This document shows positions 1 to 7,116 of a stretch of 45,462 nucleotides of DNA, one piece after another; the stretch's first letter is position 1, and each line of letters starts with the position of its first letter. This stretch comes from Phil1 sp964487565. Lineage in GTDB: Bacteria > Bacillota > Clostridia > Christensenellales > CAG-138. Both the position numbers and the translations under genes were made by a program. A model generated the notes under the pieces. The model had not been told where the DNA came from. It worked only from the letters and a program-made list of their open reading frames with translations, and did not search any database. Location of the stretch: contig CAZARN010000016.1 in the NCBI GenBank assembly GCA_964487565.1, positions 1 to 45,462 on the forward strand, given 5' to 3'.

Positions 1-219
1 TGATTTTATCACATTTTGGGGTGTTTGCCCTCTGCACTTCTATGATATCCCTCCAATTTCTTTGGAATACTGAAAGCTGAATGCCTCAGAAGGCACAAGC
101 CCAGAACCGTGCAGGAAGCACAATTGCTCATTGACAACTTCATATTCTTCTACAATAATGAGCGTATACAGCTCAAATCAAAACTGACGCCGCTTGAGCT
201 GCGACGTCAGTTTCGCTGA
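1..219 (+). pseudogene. IS3-family transposase, degraded 3' remnant
   Basis: The frame ending in TGA at 217-219 translates from about position 55 as FFGILKAEC followed by FYNNERIQLKSKLTPLELR. This is the end of the DDE integrase domain of IS3/IS150-type transposases. Upstream of that the frame is broken: a TGA lies at 43-45, and the YDN-AP-E block expected just before FFG survives only as scrambled bases (tatgatatccctcca), so several bases have been lost. The rest of the element lies outside the window or is gone. The right inverted repeat is not evident. It is non-functional and lies next to the tRNA cluster. Confidence 0.75.
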
Positions 220-404
220 TTATCTTTCCCTGCGATAGGGGTTCTTTTCCCCTGTCCTATTCTTGGGGTTCAGTTCATTTCGGGGGCTGTTTTTTTTGCC
301 CGCGCGCGGAATATGCGCGGAATACTGTATAGCAATCGTGGGCACACCTCGCGCTTCAGGAGATATTGTGAACCCATGTGTGAACTTCACCGTTTTGAGT
401 AAAG

Positions 405-434
405 AAAAATGCCAGATGTTATCTGACATTTTTA
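405..434 (-). terminator. Rho-independent terminator of the tRNA cluster
   Basis: A stem of about 12 bp (aaaaatgccaga / tctgacattttt) with a 5-base loop lies just downstream, in the minus-strand sense, of tRNA-Gly. On the minus strand it ends in a T run. It probably ends the six-tRNA transcript. The 220-404 stretch beyond it shows no gene. Confidence 0.7.
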
Positions 435-435
435 T

Positions 436-509
436 TGGAGCGGGTAAAGGGACTCGAACCCTCTATCTCAGCTTGGAAGGCTAATGTGTTACCATTACAC
501 TATACCCGC
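436..509 (-). tRNA. tRNA-Gly(TCC)
   Basis: The minus strand reads GCGGGTA...TACCCGC with an encoded CCA end. The anticodon loop is CTTCCAA, giving anticodon TCC, and the T-loop GGTTCGAGTCC is intact. It is the last tRNA of the cluster. Confidence 0.95.
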
Positions 510-521
510 AAGTATTAAATT

Positions 522-606
522 TGGTGCGGGCGAAGAGACTTGAACTCATACGCCTTGCGGCACCGGAACCTAAATCCGGCGCGTCTGCCAATTCCGCCAC
601 GCCCGC
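522..606 (-). tRNA. tRNA-Leu(TAG)
   Basis: The gene is 85 nt with a long class II variable arm. The acceptor is GCGGGCG/CGCCCGC, the anticodon loop contains TAG, and CCA is encoded. Confidence 0.95.
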
Positions 607-630
607 ATACGCGCCGAAGGAAAATGCACA

Positions 631-706
631 TGGTGACCCGTCGGAGACTCGAACTCCGGACCCTTTGATTAAAAGTCAAATGCTCTACCAACTGAGCTAA
701 CGGGTC
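631..706 (-). tRNA. tRNA-Lys(TTT)
   Basis: The gene is 76 nt. The acceptor is GACCCGT/ACGGGTC, the anticodon loop CTTTTAA gives TTT, the D-loop AGCTCAGTTGGTAGAGC is canonical, and CCA is encoded. Confidence 0.95.
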
Positions 707-715
707 ATGTTTGAA

Positions 716-792
716 TGGCTGGGGTGGCAGGATTCGAACCTGCGGATACCGGAATCAAAATCCGGGGCCTTGAGCCGCTTGGCGACACCCCA
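716..792 (-). tRNA. tRNA-Gln(TTG)
   Basis: The gene is 77 nt. The acceptor is TGGGGTG/CACCCCA, the anticodon loop TTTTGAT gives TTG, and CCA is encoded. Confidence 0.95.
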
Positions 793-820
793 ACGGTATC
801 GCGCCGGGCAGAAAAAGAAA

Positions 821-897
821 TGGGGTGAGTGGTGGGTCTCGAACCCACGACCTCCAGAGCCACAATCTGGCATTCTAGCCAACTGAACTACACCCAC
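821..897 (-). tRNA. tRNA-His(GTG)
   Basis: The acceptor is GTGGGTG/CACTCAC with discriminator C73. The base before G1 is also G, which would supply the G-1 identity element of tRNA-His. The anticodon is GTG, and CCA is encoded. Confidence 0.95.
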
Positions 898-903
898 CAT
901 ATC

Positions 904-980
904 TGGCGCGCCCGCAGGGATTCGAACCCTGGACCTACGGCTTAGAAGGCCGTTGCTCTATCCAGCTGAGCTACAGGCGC
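904..980 (-). tRNA. tRNA-Arg(TCT)
   Basis: The gene is 77 nt. The acceptor is GCGCCTG/CGGGCGC, the anticodon loop CTTCTAA gives TCT, and CCA is encoded. It is the first tRNA of the cluster in the direction of transcription. Confidence 0.95.
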
Positions 981-1009
981 ACGTCCTTCCCAGCGGAGCT
1001 TGGCGTATG

Positions 1010-1038
1010 ATTTAACTGCCCTGCGCTTCTGCCGACAA
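1010..1038 (-). promoter_or_regulatory. Candidate sigma-A promoter of the tRNA cluster
   Basis: On the minus strand TTGTCG (1033-1038) is followed after 17 bp by TTAAAT (1010-1015), about 25 bp before tRNA-Arg. The match is moderate. The upstream methyltransferase gene ends only 85 bp away, so read-through is an alternative. Confidence 0.4.
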
Positions 1039-1064
1039 TATCGTATTTTAGCAGAAAGGCTTCT

Positions 1065-2390
1065 TTATGTCAATGCCGCAGGAGATATTTTTGCAACGCG
1101 AAGGCCCTTGGGCAGATGGTTTTTCAGCGTGCCTCTGTCGGCCTTTCCAAAACCCAGCACGAACCCGTTGTATGAAACCGCGCAGTAACCGTGCAGCGCC
1201 TCATCGCATGGCGTTGTCTCCCCCGCCATGAAAGCCGAAACCATTCCTGGTCCGCCGGCGGAAAGCTCTATTACGCGGCTGTATTCTCCGCCGTGCGCCG
1301 CCATAAAAAGCGAATGGGTCGGCTCCACGCGGCCCTTCACAAGCTCGCCCGCCATCACACCTGATGAAAGCACGCGAAGCCTGGCGAGCCCCTCCGGCAG
1401 CGTTTCGCGCAGTATCGTTATACGCCCGTCAGCAAGCAGATACGCTTCCCCCTCCGGCGCGGCGGCAAACGTTTCTTTCATGAACGATCCGTATGCGCCG
1501 TCTTTGCACGGGCGCAGCCTGAGCGCGTTCTGAGGTGACGACCGGCCGTCCGTTTTTCTGATGCGCGCGGCAAAATGCCCTTCTCCCCTGCATTTGTGCG
1601 GATACAGTCTCCGCATGTCCTCCAGCGCATAATCAGGGTGCGTTTTGATGAACCATTCCACGTTCTGCTCATTTTCCTCCTGCGAAAACGTGCATGTCGA
1701 ATAAACGATCGCGCCGCCCGGCGCAGTGCTTCGCGCGGCGTCCTCAAGGATGAGCCTCTGCCTTGCCGCGCACGCCTTCACATGCTCCTCGCTCCACTGT
1801 TCGACAGCGGTATCGTCCTTTCTGAACATTCCTTCCCCCGAACAGGGCGCGTCGACCATAACGACGTCAAAATAACCGCCGAACGCATCGGCGACCGCGG
1901 ACGGCTTTGCGTTCGTCACCGTCGCGTTGACCGCGCCCATGCGCTCGAGCGTGGAGCCAAGCACCTTCGCCCGGCCCGGCACGATCTCGTTTGCGACAAG
2001 CAGACCGCGTCCCTCAAGCCTTGCCGCGGCGGCGCCGCTTTTGCCGCCCGGGGCCGCGCACATGTCGAGCACGCGCATCCCCGGTCTTATACCCGCCATG
2101 GCGACGGGAAGCGCCGCAGACGGTTCCTGAACATATATCAGGCCGGCCGCGTGATACGGATGATTGCCGATACCCTCGCATTCCGACGCGATCACATACG
2201 AGTCCGGCGCGATCCCGCCCGGAACAAGCGTCCACGGCGAGAGCGTCCCGAACGAGTCGGCATCTGTCTTGAGGGTATTTATGCGCAGGCCGCGTACAGG
2301 CCGCTCGTCATATGAGGCGAGAAAAGCCCTGTACTCTTCGCCAAGCAGCCCTTCCATACGCTGAAGATAATTTTGCGGAAGCATTTTCAT
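1065..2390 (-). CDS. RsmF/NOP2-family rRNA (cytosine-C5)-methyltransferase
   Basis: This 441-residue protein belongs to the NOL1/NOP2/Sun RNA m5C methyltransferases and most resembles the RsmF (YebU) branch, which methylates 16S rRNA using SAM. The SAM-binding motif VLDMCAAPGGKS is present. Both mechanistic cysteines can be seen, one in APCSGEGMFRKD (motif IV) and one in YSTCTFSQEENE (motif VI). The C-terminal half, with residues such as LPKGLRVAKISP at the end, corresponds to the RsmF-type RNA-binding tail. I chose the ATG at 2388-2390, giving MKMLPQNYLQRM, because longer forms overlap the upstream transporter gene and its terminator. No strong ribosome binding site is visible. RsmF subfamily membership is likely; the exact rRNA position modified is not deducible. 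Confidence 0.85.
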   Translation of the reverse strand: MKMLPQNYLQRMEGLLGEEYRAFLASYDERPVRGLRINTLKTDADSFGTLSPWTLVPGGIAPDSYVIASECEGIGNHPYHAAGLIYVQEPSAALPVAMAGIRPGMRVLDMCAAPGGKSGAAAARLEGRGLLVANEIVPGRAKVLGSTLERMGAVNATVTNAKPSAVADAFGGYFDVVMVDAPCSGEGMFRKDDTAVEQWSEEHVKACAARQRLILEDAARSTAPGGAIVYSTCTFSQEENEQNVEWFIKTHPDYALEDMRRLYPHKCRGEGHFAARIRKTDGRSSPQNALRLRPCKDGAYGSFMKETFAAAPEGEAYLLADGRITILRETLPEGLARLRVLSSGVMAGELVKGRVEPTHSLFMAAHGGEYSRVIELSAGGPGMVSAFMAGETTPCDEALHGYCAVSYNGFVLGFGKADRGTLKNHLPKGLRVAKISPAALT

Positions 2391-2414
2391 ATAAAAGATT
2401 ATAAACCATCGTGT

Positions 2415-2443
2415 AAAAAAAGGGAACGGCCGAAGCCGTTCCC
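2415..2443 (-). terminator. Rho-independent terminator of the YfcC-type transporter gene
   Basis: A perfect 9-bp stem (gggaacggc/gccgttccc) closed by the tetraloop cgaa/ttcg is followed on the minus strand by seven T residues. It separates the transporter from the methyltransferase gene. Confidence 0.9.
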
Positions 2444-2469
2444 CCGCAAAGTCTGATTCCGTCGATCCG

Positions 2470-3888
2470 TCAAACGCCGCACAGTATGGCTGCAACGATG
2501 ATGATCGCCTGAAGGGCAAACATCATTAGGAAGAGCGGAGTGATGAACTTATACCACCTGTTGAGGCTGATGCCCATGATGCCGCACTCGGTCGCAACGG
2601 CAGTCGGCCAGAACATGTTGGAGAAGCCGTCGCCGAACTGGAAGGCAAGGACGGCTACCTCGCGCGAAAGGCCGCAAAGGTCTGCAAGAGGCGCCATTAT
2701 AGGCATCATGACGACCGCCTGACCTGAGCCTGACGGTATGAAGAAGTTGACAACGTTCTGCACGATGAGCATGCCAAGGCCGGTGAGGCTGCCCGGCAGG
2801 GATTTGACGAGGTTGGAAAGACCCAGAACCGCGGTGTCTATGACGTTGCCCTCGCTCATTATAAGCGCGATGCTGCGGGCAAAGCCGACAAGAAGCGCAC
2901 CGTAAAGGGCGTTCTTGCAGCCGTCCACAAATGTATCGGCGATCTTGTTCGCGCCGTAACCGTTGATGATTGCGGTGACGACGAACCATATGAGGAACAG
3001 TGAAGCGAGCTCAACGAAATACCAGCCCCAAAGTATGATGGATACGGCCATGAACGCGATGAGTACGACAAAGCCGATGAGGCTTGCGATCTGACGGCCG
3101 GTGAAGGGCAGATTTCTGACCGTCTCCACATCCTGGATGTTGTCAAGGCCCTTGAGGGCGTCCGGATCGCCATACATTATGCTCTTGGCGGGATCCTTGC
3201 GGATCTTTATCGCGTAACGCATCGTGTATACGATTGCAAGGCCTTCAAAGAGAACGAAGGAAATTATCCTGACGATAAGTATGCCGTTGGAGATCAGCGG
3301 TATGCCGGCAACATCGCTTGCAACGCCGATCGTGAACGGGTTGAGGGTTGCTGCTGCGAAGCCGGTCGCAACGCCGACGAACACGATCGCACCGCCGACG
3401 ATACGGTCATAGCCGAGGGTGACGGCGATGATCATGAACGCGGGGATGAGGCCGTATGTCTCCTCAAACATGCCGAACGTCGTGCCGCCAATGCCGAAAA
3501 GAAGCATAAAAATAGGTATGATGAGGATGTCCTTCGTGCCAAGCTTGCGCATCATCCAGCCGGTAACCGCGTTGAGCGCGCCGGATTCGCTGAGCACATA
3601 AACATAAGACGCGGCAATGAGGATGAAGAAGATGATATCCGCCGCATCAACAAGGCCATTGTAGATCTGCTGAACAAATTCCCACGGATCGACCGGGGTC
3701 CGTTCCTCAGCAAGGGTATAGCTGTCAGGAACGACAAGATTGCGACCGAGCTCTTCATTATACTCACGTTCAAACGAGCCGGCGGGCAGTACCCATGTGA
3801 GTATCATGCAGATCAGCGCGATTATCAGCAAAATGATAATGGCGCCGGGCATTTGAAACTTACGTTTCTTCTTTTCCTGTTTTTCCAT
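2470..3888 (-). CDS. YfcC family membrane transporter (C4-dicarboxylate/AbgT-like superfamily)
   Basis: This 472-residue polytopic membrane protein begins with a short charged tail (MEKQEKKKRKFQMP). A membrane segment ending in LTWVLPAGSFERE follows, typical of YfcC/ArcD-like carriers in the ion-transporter superfamily. About 11 to 12 hydrophobic segments follow, with family-typical stretches GGTTFGMFEETYGLIPAF, GFAAATLNPFTIGVA and IPSGSGQAVVMMPIMAPLAD. Relatives are annotated as basic amino acid, short-chain fatty acid or dicarboxylate transporters, so the substrate is uncertain. The start at 3886-3888 is preceded by GGAGG. A sigma-A promoter at 4098-4126 implies a leader of about 200 nt, and transcription ends at the hairpin at 2415-2443. 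It appears to be a single-gene transcript. Confidence 0.85.
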   Translation of the reverse strand: MEKQEKKKRKFQMPGAIIILLIIALICMILTWVLPAGSFEREYNEELGRNLVVPDSYTLAEERTPVDPWEFVQQIYNGLVDAADIIFFILIAASYVYVLSESGALNAVTGWMMRKLGTKDILIIPIFMLLFGIGGTTFGMFEETYGLIPAFMIIAVTLGYDRIVGGAIVFVGVATGFAAATLNPFTIGVASDVAGIPLISNGILIVRIISFVLFEGLAIVYTMRYAIKIRKDPAKSIMYGDPDALKGLDNIQDVETVRNLPFTGRQIASLIGFVVLIAFMAVSIILWGWYFVELASLFLIWFVVTAIINGYGANKIADTFVDGCKNALYGALLVGFARSIALIMSEGNVIDTAVLGLSNLVKSLPGSLTGLGMLIVQNVVNFFIPSGSGQAVVMMPIMAPLADLCGLSREVAVLAFQFGDGFSNMFWPTAVATECGIMGISLNRWYKFITPLFLMMFALQAIIIVAAILCGV

Positions 3889-4097
3889 TGTTGCCTCCTG
3901 AATAATATGGTTATTATAAGAGCGTCCGCTCATTGGGATCTGACGCAATATGTTTACGGCGAGACAAATCGACATTCCGGCAAACAGCTTGTATCATTGA
4001 GCGTTTTGTGATTTACAGTTTATGTATAAATTTTTGCTAAAATTAAGCATTTTTGGAATACATGAAAAAGTTGTGGATTACCGTTTGATTCTGTAAT

Positions 4098-4126
4098 ATT
4101 ATAGCATCCCGCCGATCGCCGTACAA
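4098..4126 (-). promoter_or_regulatory. Sigma-A promoter of the YfcC-type transporter
   Basis: On the minus strand TTGTAC (4121-4126) and TATAAT (4098-4103) are separated by 17 bp. Transcription would start near 4091, leaving about 200 nt of AT-rich untranslated leader before the ATG at 3888. A second TATAAT at 3913-3918 lacks a matching -35. Confidence 0.6.
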
Positions 4127-4156
4127 TACCCATCTTCAAATTTTGTTCACGCCCAG

Positions 4157-4184
4157 TTCACATTTTTTATATGTATGTTATAAT
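4157..4184 (+). promoter_or_regulatory. Sigma-A promoter of the DUF2569 gene
   Basis: TTCACA (4157-4162) and TATAAT (4179-4184) are separated by 16 bp, about 57 bp before the ATG at 4241. With the divergent promoter at 4098-4126 it accounts for the 350-bp gap between the two genes. Confidence 0.6.
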
Positions 4185-4240
4185 GATTATATGCTGCAAT
4201 TATCTATAATATAAGCATAATATTGAAAGGAACCGCAACA

Positions 4241-4663
4241 ATGAGCCAATATAAAAGCGACGAGATCCAGGCTTCGCCGTTCCGCGGCTGGCTGATCGTT
4301 TTCATCCTGTTTCACGCGCTGTTGTCCATCATTCTTATTTACAACGGGATCATAACCGTTGCCGCCTATCTCAAATCCGGCAACTACCTCGGGCTTCTTC
4401 TGGCGGGCTATTTCTTCCTTCCGGCGTCGGTAATATGTCTTCTTCTCAAAAAAAAGACGCTTTTCCGCGTCTTCTACATACTTTATGCCGTGTTCTTTTT
4501 TCTCAGCACCCTCGATCCGTCAAACTTCGCCCAAACTGCAGGCGCAGGCCTCATCACGACAGCGCTTCTCGCTGGGCCGTGGCTCGTTTATATTTTCCGC
4601 AGCAAGCGCGTTGCAGCCCTGTTTGATGCACACGTTTCAAACGGCGACGCGACCGAGATTTAA
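4241..4663 (+). CDS. DUF2569-like four-helix membrane protein
   Basis: This is a 140-residue membrane protein. Four hydrophobic segments can be seen: GWLIVFILFHALLSIILIY, GLLLAGYFFLPASVICLLL, FRVFYILYAVFFFL and the stretch around ITTALLAGPWLVYIF. The N-terminal GW after a short polar tail, and the C-terminal WLVYIFRSKRVAALF (the DUF2569 W-x-x-YF-x-x-SKRV pattern), support family membership. The function of the family is unknown. The ATG at 4241 follows GAAAGGA at a good distance; a TTG further upstream is less likely. It is monocistronic between its own promoter and the bidirectional terminator at 4691-4730. Confidence 0.65.
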   Translation: MSQYKSDEIQASPFRGWLIVFILFHALLSIILIYNGIITVAAYLKSGNYLGLLLAGYFFLPASVICLLLKKKTLFRVFYILYAVFFFLSTLDPSNFAQTAGAGLITTALLAGPWLVYIFRSKRVAALFDAHVSNGDATEI

Positions 4664-4690
4664 GAAAAACCGTCAAGTTAACGCCTGATC

Positions 4691-4730
4691 AAAAAAGGCA
4701 GCCTGCATTTCATTTACAGGCCGCCTTTTT
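4691..4730. terminator. Bidirectional Rho-independent terminator
   Basis: The arms aaaaaggcagcctg and caggccgccttttt pair with one mismatch and carry A/T runs on both outer sides. The hairpin can terminate the plus-strand DUF2569 gene and the convergent minus-strand GH2 gene. Confidence 0.85.
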
Positions 4731-4740
4731 ATCGGCTTTA

Positions 4741-7110
4741 TCATTTCACCGTGAATGCGATATGCTCCGAAACGCCCCTTGAAAGGCGAACCGTCAGTCC
4801 CGCCTCGCCGACTTTTCCCGCCGTGCGCACGAACGCGCCCGCCGCACCGCCCGCAAGCGACACCGCCTCAGGCCCTATAAGCTCGATCGGCCCCTCGGGA
4901 ATAAGCTCCACGGCGTCCCGGCAATACGGCAGCCTGTTCCCGTGGGAGTCGACAGCCTCTATGCGCACGATCGCCATATCATATGTGTCGTTTTCGTGGA
5001 GCGTGGTGTGATCCGCCTTGATGCGAAGGCAAACATCCCCCGGCGATGGCGTTTTCACGCGCTGCGCGACCGTTTTGCCGTTCTTCACGGCCTCGAAGCG
5101 CCATTTCGCCGCGTCGGCGCCCCAGTTGCCGACATATTTTGAGTAAAGTCTCACGCCGTCCTCCATACGAAGGCCGTGAAACGCCATCAGCGACGCCATT
5201 ATGAGCTTATACTTAAGCGGCATCCCCCCAAGGGAGTATTTTGCGGCGGCCGAAAGGCAGGCGCGCAGCTTTTCAGCCGTGCGTTTTGAATACGGCTCGT
5301 TGTTTTCGATAAGAGCGCCTATCAGATCGTCGATCTTCACCGGCGGATGCGGCAGGCCTCTGTATTCGTCTGCGTCAGGATAGAACTCGCGCACGAGCTC
5401 GTCCGATTTATACAGGCGCACGCTGTCCGCGTTTGTGAAAGCATACACCGTGCCGAGATTTGACGACGGATGCTCGCCGATATCCATCGAAGATGAAACC
5501 TCAAGCACGTCGCCCTCATCATTCTGGGAGGCGTATACCGCGGCGGCAAGCTTCGGATTCCTGAACATATCGAGCACGCCGTGATAGCACACCCCGTCCC
5601 CGCTGCCGAAATCCGCATGTGTGTTGTAGTCCGCCATACACCAGCCGAAGCAGCCCGCGATATCTTTTGACGCGAACATCGCGTCAAGCACCCTTGCATG
5701 ACGCAGCGCATGTTCAAGCCTGTGCTCCTCGTTGTCAAACGCCTTTGCCGGGAACATATGGCCGTTATACTCGCTCACGACATAGCCCTTGCCCGGGTCG
5801 GGCGTAACCGTTTTCTTTTTGAGAAGACCGGCGTTGTCTCCCCTGTGGGAGAAATCGTTGTATGCGTATACGTCCTCGATCAGACTGCTCTTTTGTATGA
5901 AGCGCACGCCTGATGTTTGCCGCGTCCGGTCAAGCTCGTGCGCCGCGGCGTTGGTGCGTGCGTAAAATTCGTCGTCATCCCCCGATTCGTTGATGCGGAC
6001 GCCCCAAAGTACGATCGAAGGGTGGTTCCTGTACTGCCGCACCATCTCGCGTGTGTCGAGGACGGCGACCTCTTTCCAGTCGTCCCCGCCGATATGCTGC
6101 CAGCCGGGTATCTCCATGAACACAAGAAGGCCCAGCTCGTCGCATCTGTCGATGAAATGGCGCGACTGCGGATAATGTGATGTGCGCACGGCGTTGAGGC
6201 CGAGCTCGTTTTTGATTACCTCCGCGTCAAACCTTTGAAGCGAGGCCGGGGCTGCATAACCGATATACGGAAAGCTTTGATGCCTGTCAAGCCCGACGAG
6301 CCTTTGCTTTTGCCCGTTCAAATAAAACCCGTCCGCGGCGAATACGGCTGTCCGGAAGCCGACCCGGATTGTTTTTGTGTCAACCGCCGCGCCGCCGCCG
6401 TCCTTGAGCGCAAGGCGCAGCTCATAAAGCGCCGGATCCTCGGTGCTCCACGGCGTGACTCCCTCCACCCGCGTTTCCACGCGCATCCTCGAGCCTTCGA
6501 CGGCATATTGCCCGGAAAATTTTTCCTCTCCGTTTCCGTCCGCAAGCTCCGCGCAAAGCGTAAGGCCTTCTGTTTCGCCTTCTGTCTCAAGCTCGATGCA
6601 AAGCGTGGACGTATCCGGCGTTGAGACGAACGCATCCGCGATAAACGCATCAGGCGCAAGCTCTATATAGGCCTCGCGGTACAATCCGCCGTATGTAAGA
6701 TAATCTATCGCGCCGCCGAACGGAGGCTGGTCGAGGGTCTCACGGCTGTCAAGCCGCACGCTGAGGGTGTTTTCGCCCGCGAGCAGCAGCTCTGTAAGCT
6801 CGGCCGTGAAAGCGGTATAACCCGAACGATGCGTACAGACAAACTCTCCGTTGAGGAAAACGTCCGCCCTGTGGGCCGCCCCCTCAAAGGTCACAAAAAC
6901 GCGCTGGCCGCTCCATGAAAGCGGCGCGTCAATCGTGCGCTCATACCCTGACACGCGCTGATACGCATCAGGATCGGCATGATTGAACGGCAGCAGCGCG
7001 TTCGTATGAGGGAGTCTCACGCGCTCGGAGACTCCCTTCTTTCCCTTTGGAAAATCCTCTGCGACGGCCGGATAAAAATTCCAGCCGTCGTTGATATACA
7101 TTCTGTTCAT
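4741..7110 (-). CDS. Glycoside hydrolase family 2 (beta-galactosidase-like)
   Basis: This 789-residue protein has the GH2 layout: an N-terminal sugar-binding jelly roll (about residues 1-150, with DVFLNGEFV and GGLYREAYIEL), an immunoglobulin-like domain, a TIM barrel and C-terminal beta domains. The GH2 signature RTSHYPQSRHFIDRCDELG is at about 309-327. The probable acid/base is Glu375 in INESG and the nucleophile Glu447 in VSEYNGHM. No signal peptide is seen, so it should act in the cytoplasm on imported oligosaccharides. Beta-galactosidase is the commonest activity, but beta-glucuronidase or beta-mannosidase cannot be excluded. The ATG lies 6 bp after the stop of the secreted C39 peptidase gene, so the two are probably co-transcribed. 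An in-frame ATG three codons later is an alternative start. Confidence 0.9.
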   Translation of the reverse strand: MNRMYINDGWNFYPAVAEDFPKGKKGVSERVRLPHTNALLPFNHADPDAYQRVSGYERTIDAPLSWSGQRVFVTFEGAAHRADVFLNGEFVCTHRSGYTAFTAELTELLLAGENTLSVRLDSRETLDQPPFGGAIDYLTYGGLYREAYIELAPDAFIADAFVSTPDTSTLCIELETEGETEGLTLCAELADGNGEEKFSGQYAVEGSRMRVETRVEGVTPWSTEDPALYELRLALKDGGGAAVDTKTIRVGFRTAVFAADGFYLNGQKQRLVGLDRHQSFPYIGYAAPASLQRFDAEVIKNELGLNAVRTSHYPQSRHFIDRCDELGLLVFMEIPGWQHIGGDDWKEVAVLDTREMVRQYRNHPSIVLWGVRINESGDDDEFYARTNAAAHELDRTRQTSGVRFIQKSSLIEDVYAYNDFSHRGDNAGLLKKKTVTPDPGKGYVVSEYNGHMFPAKAFDNEEHRLEHALRHARVLDAMFASKDIAGCFGWCMADYNTHADFGSGDGVCYHGVLDMFRNPKLAAAVYASQNDEGDVLEVSSSMDIGEHPSSNLGTVYAFTNADSVRLYKSDELVREFYPDADEYRGLPHPPVKIDDLIGALIENNEPYSKRTAEKLRACLSAAAKYSLGGMPLKYKLIMASLMAFHGLRMEDGVRLYSKYVGNWGADAAKWRFEAVKNGKTVAQRVKTPSPGDVCLRIKADHTTLHENDTYDMAIVRIEAVDSHGNRLPYCRDAVELIPEGPIELIGPEAVSLAGGAAGAFVRTAGKVGEAGLTVRLSRGVSEHIAFTVK

Positions 7111-7116
7111 CGCGGT

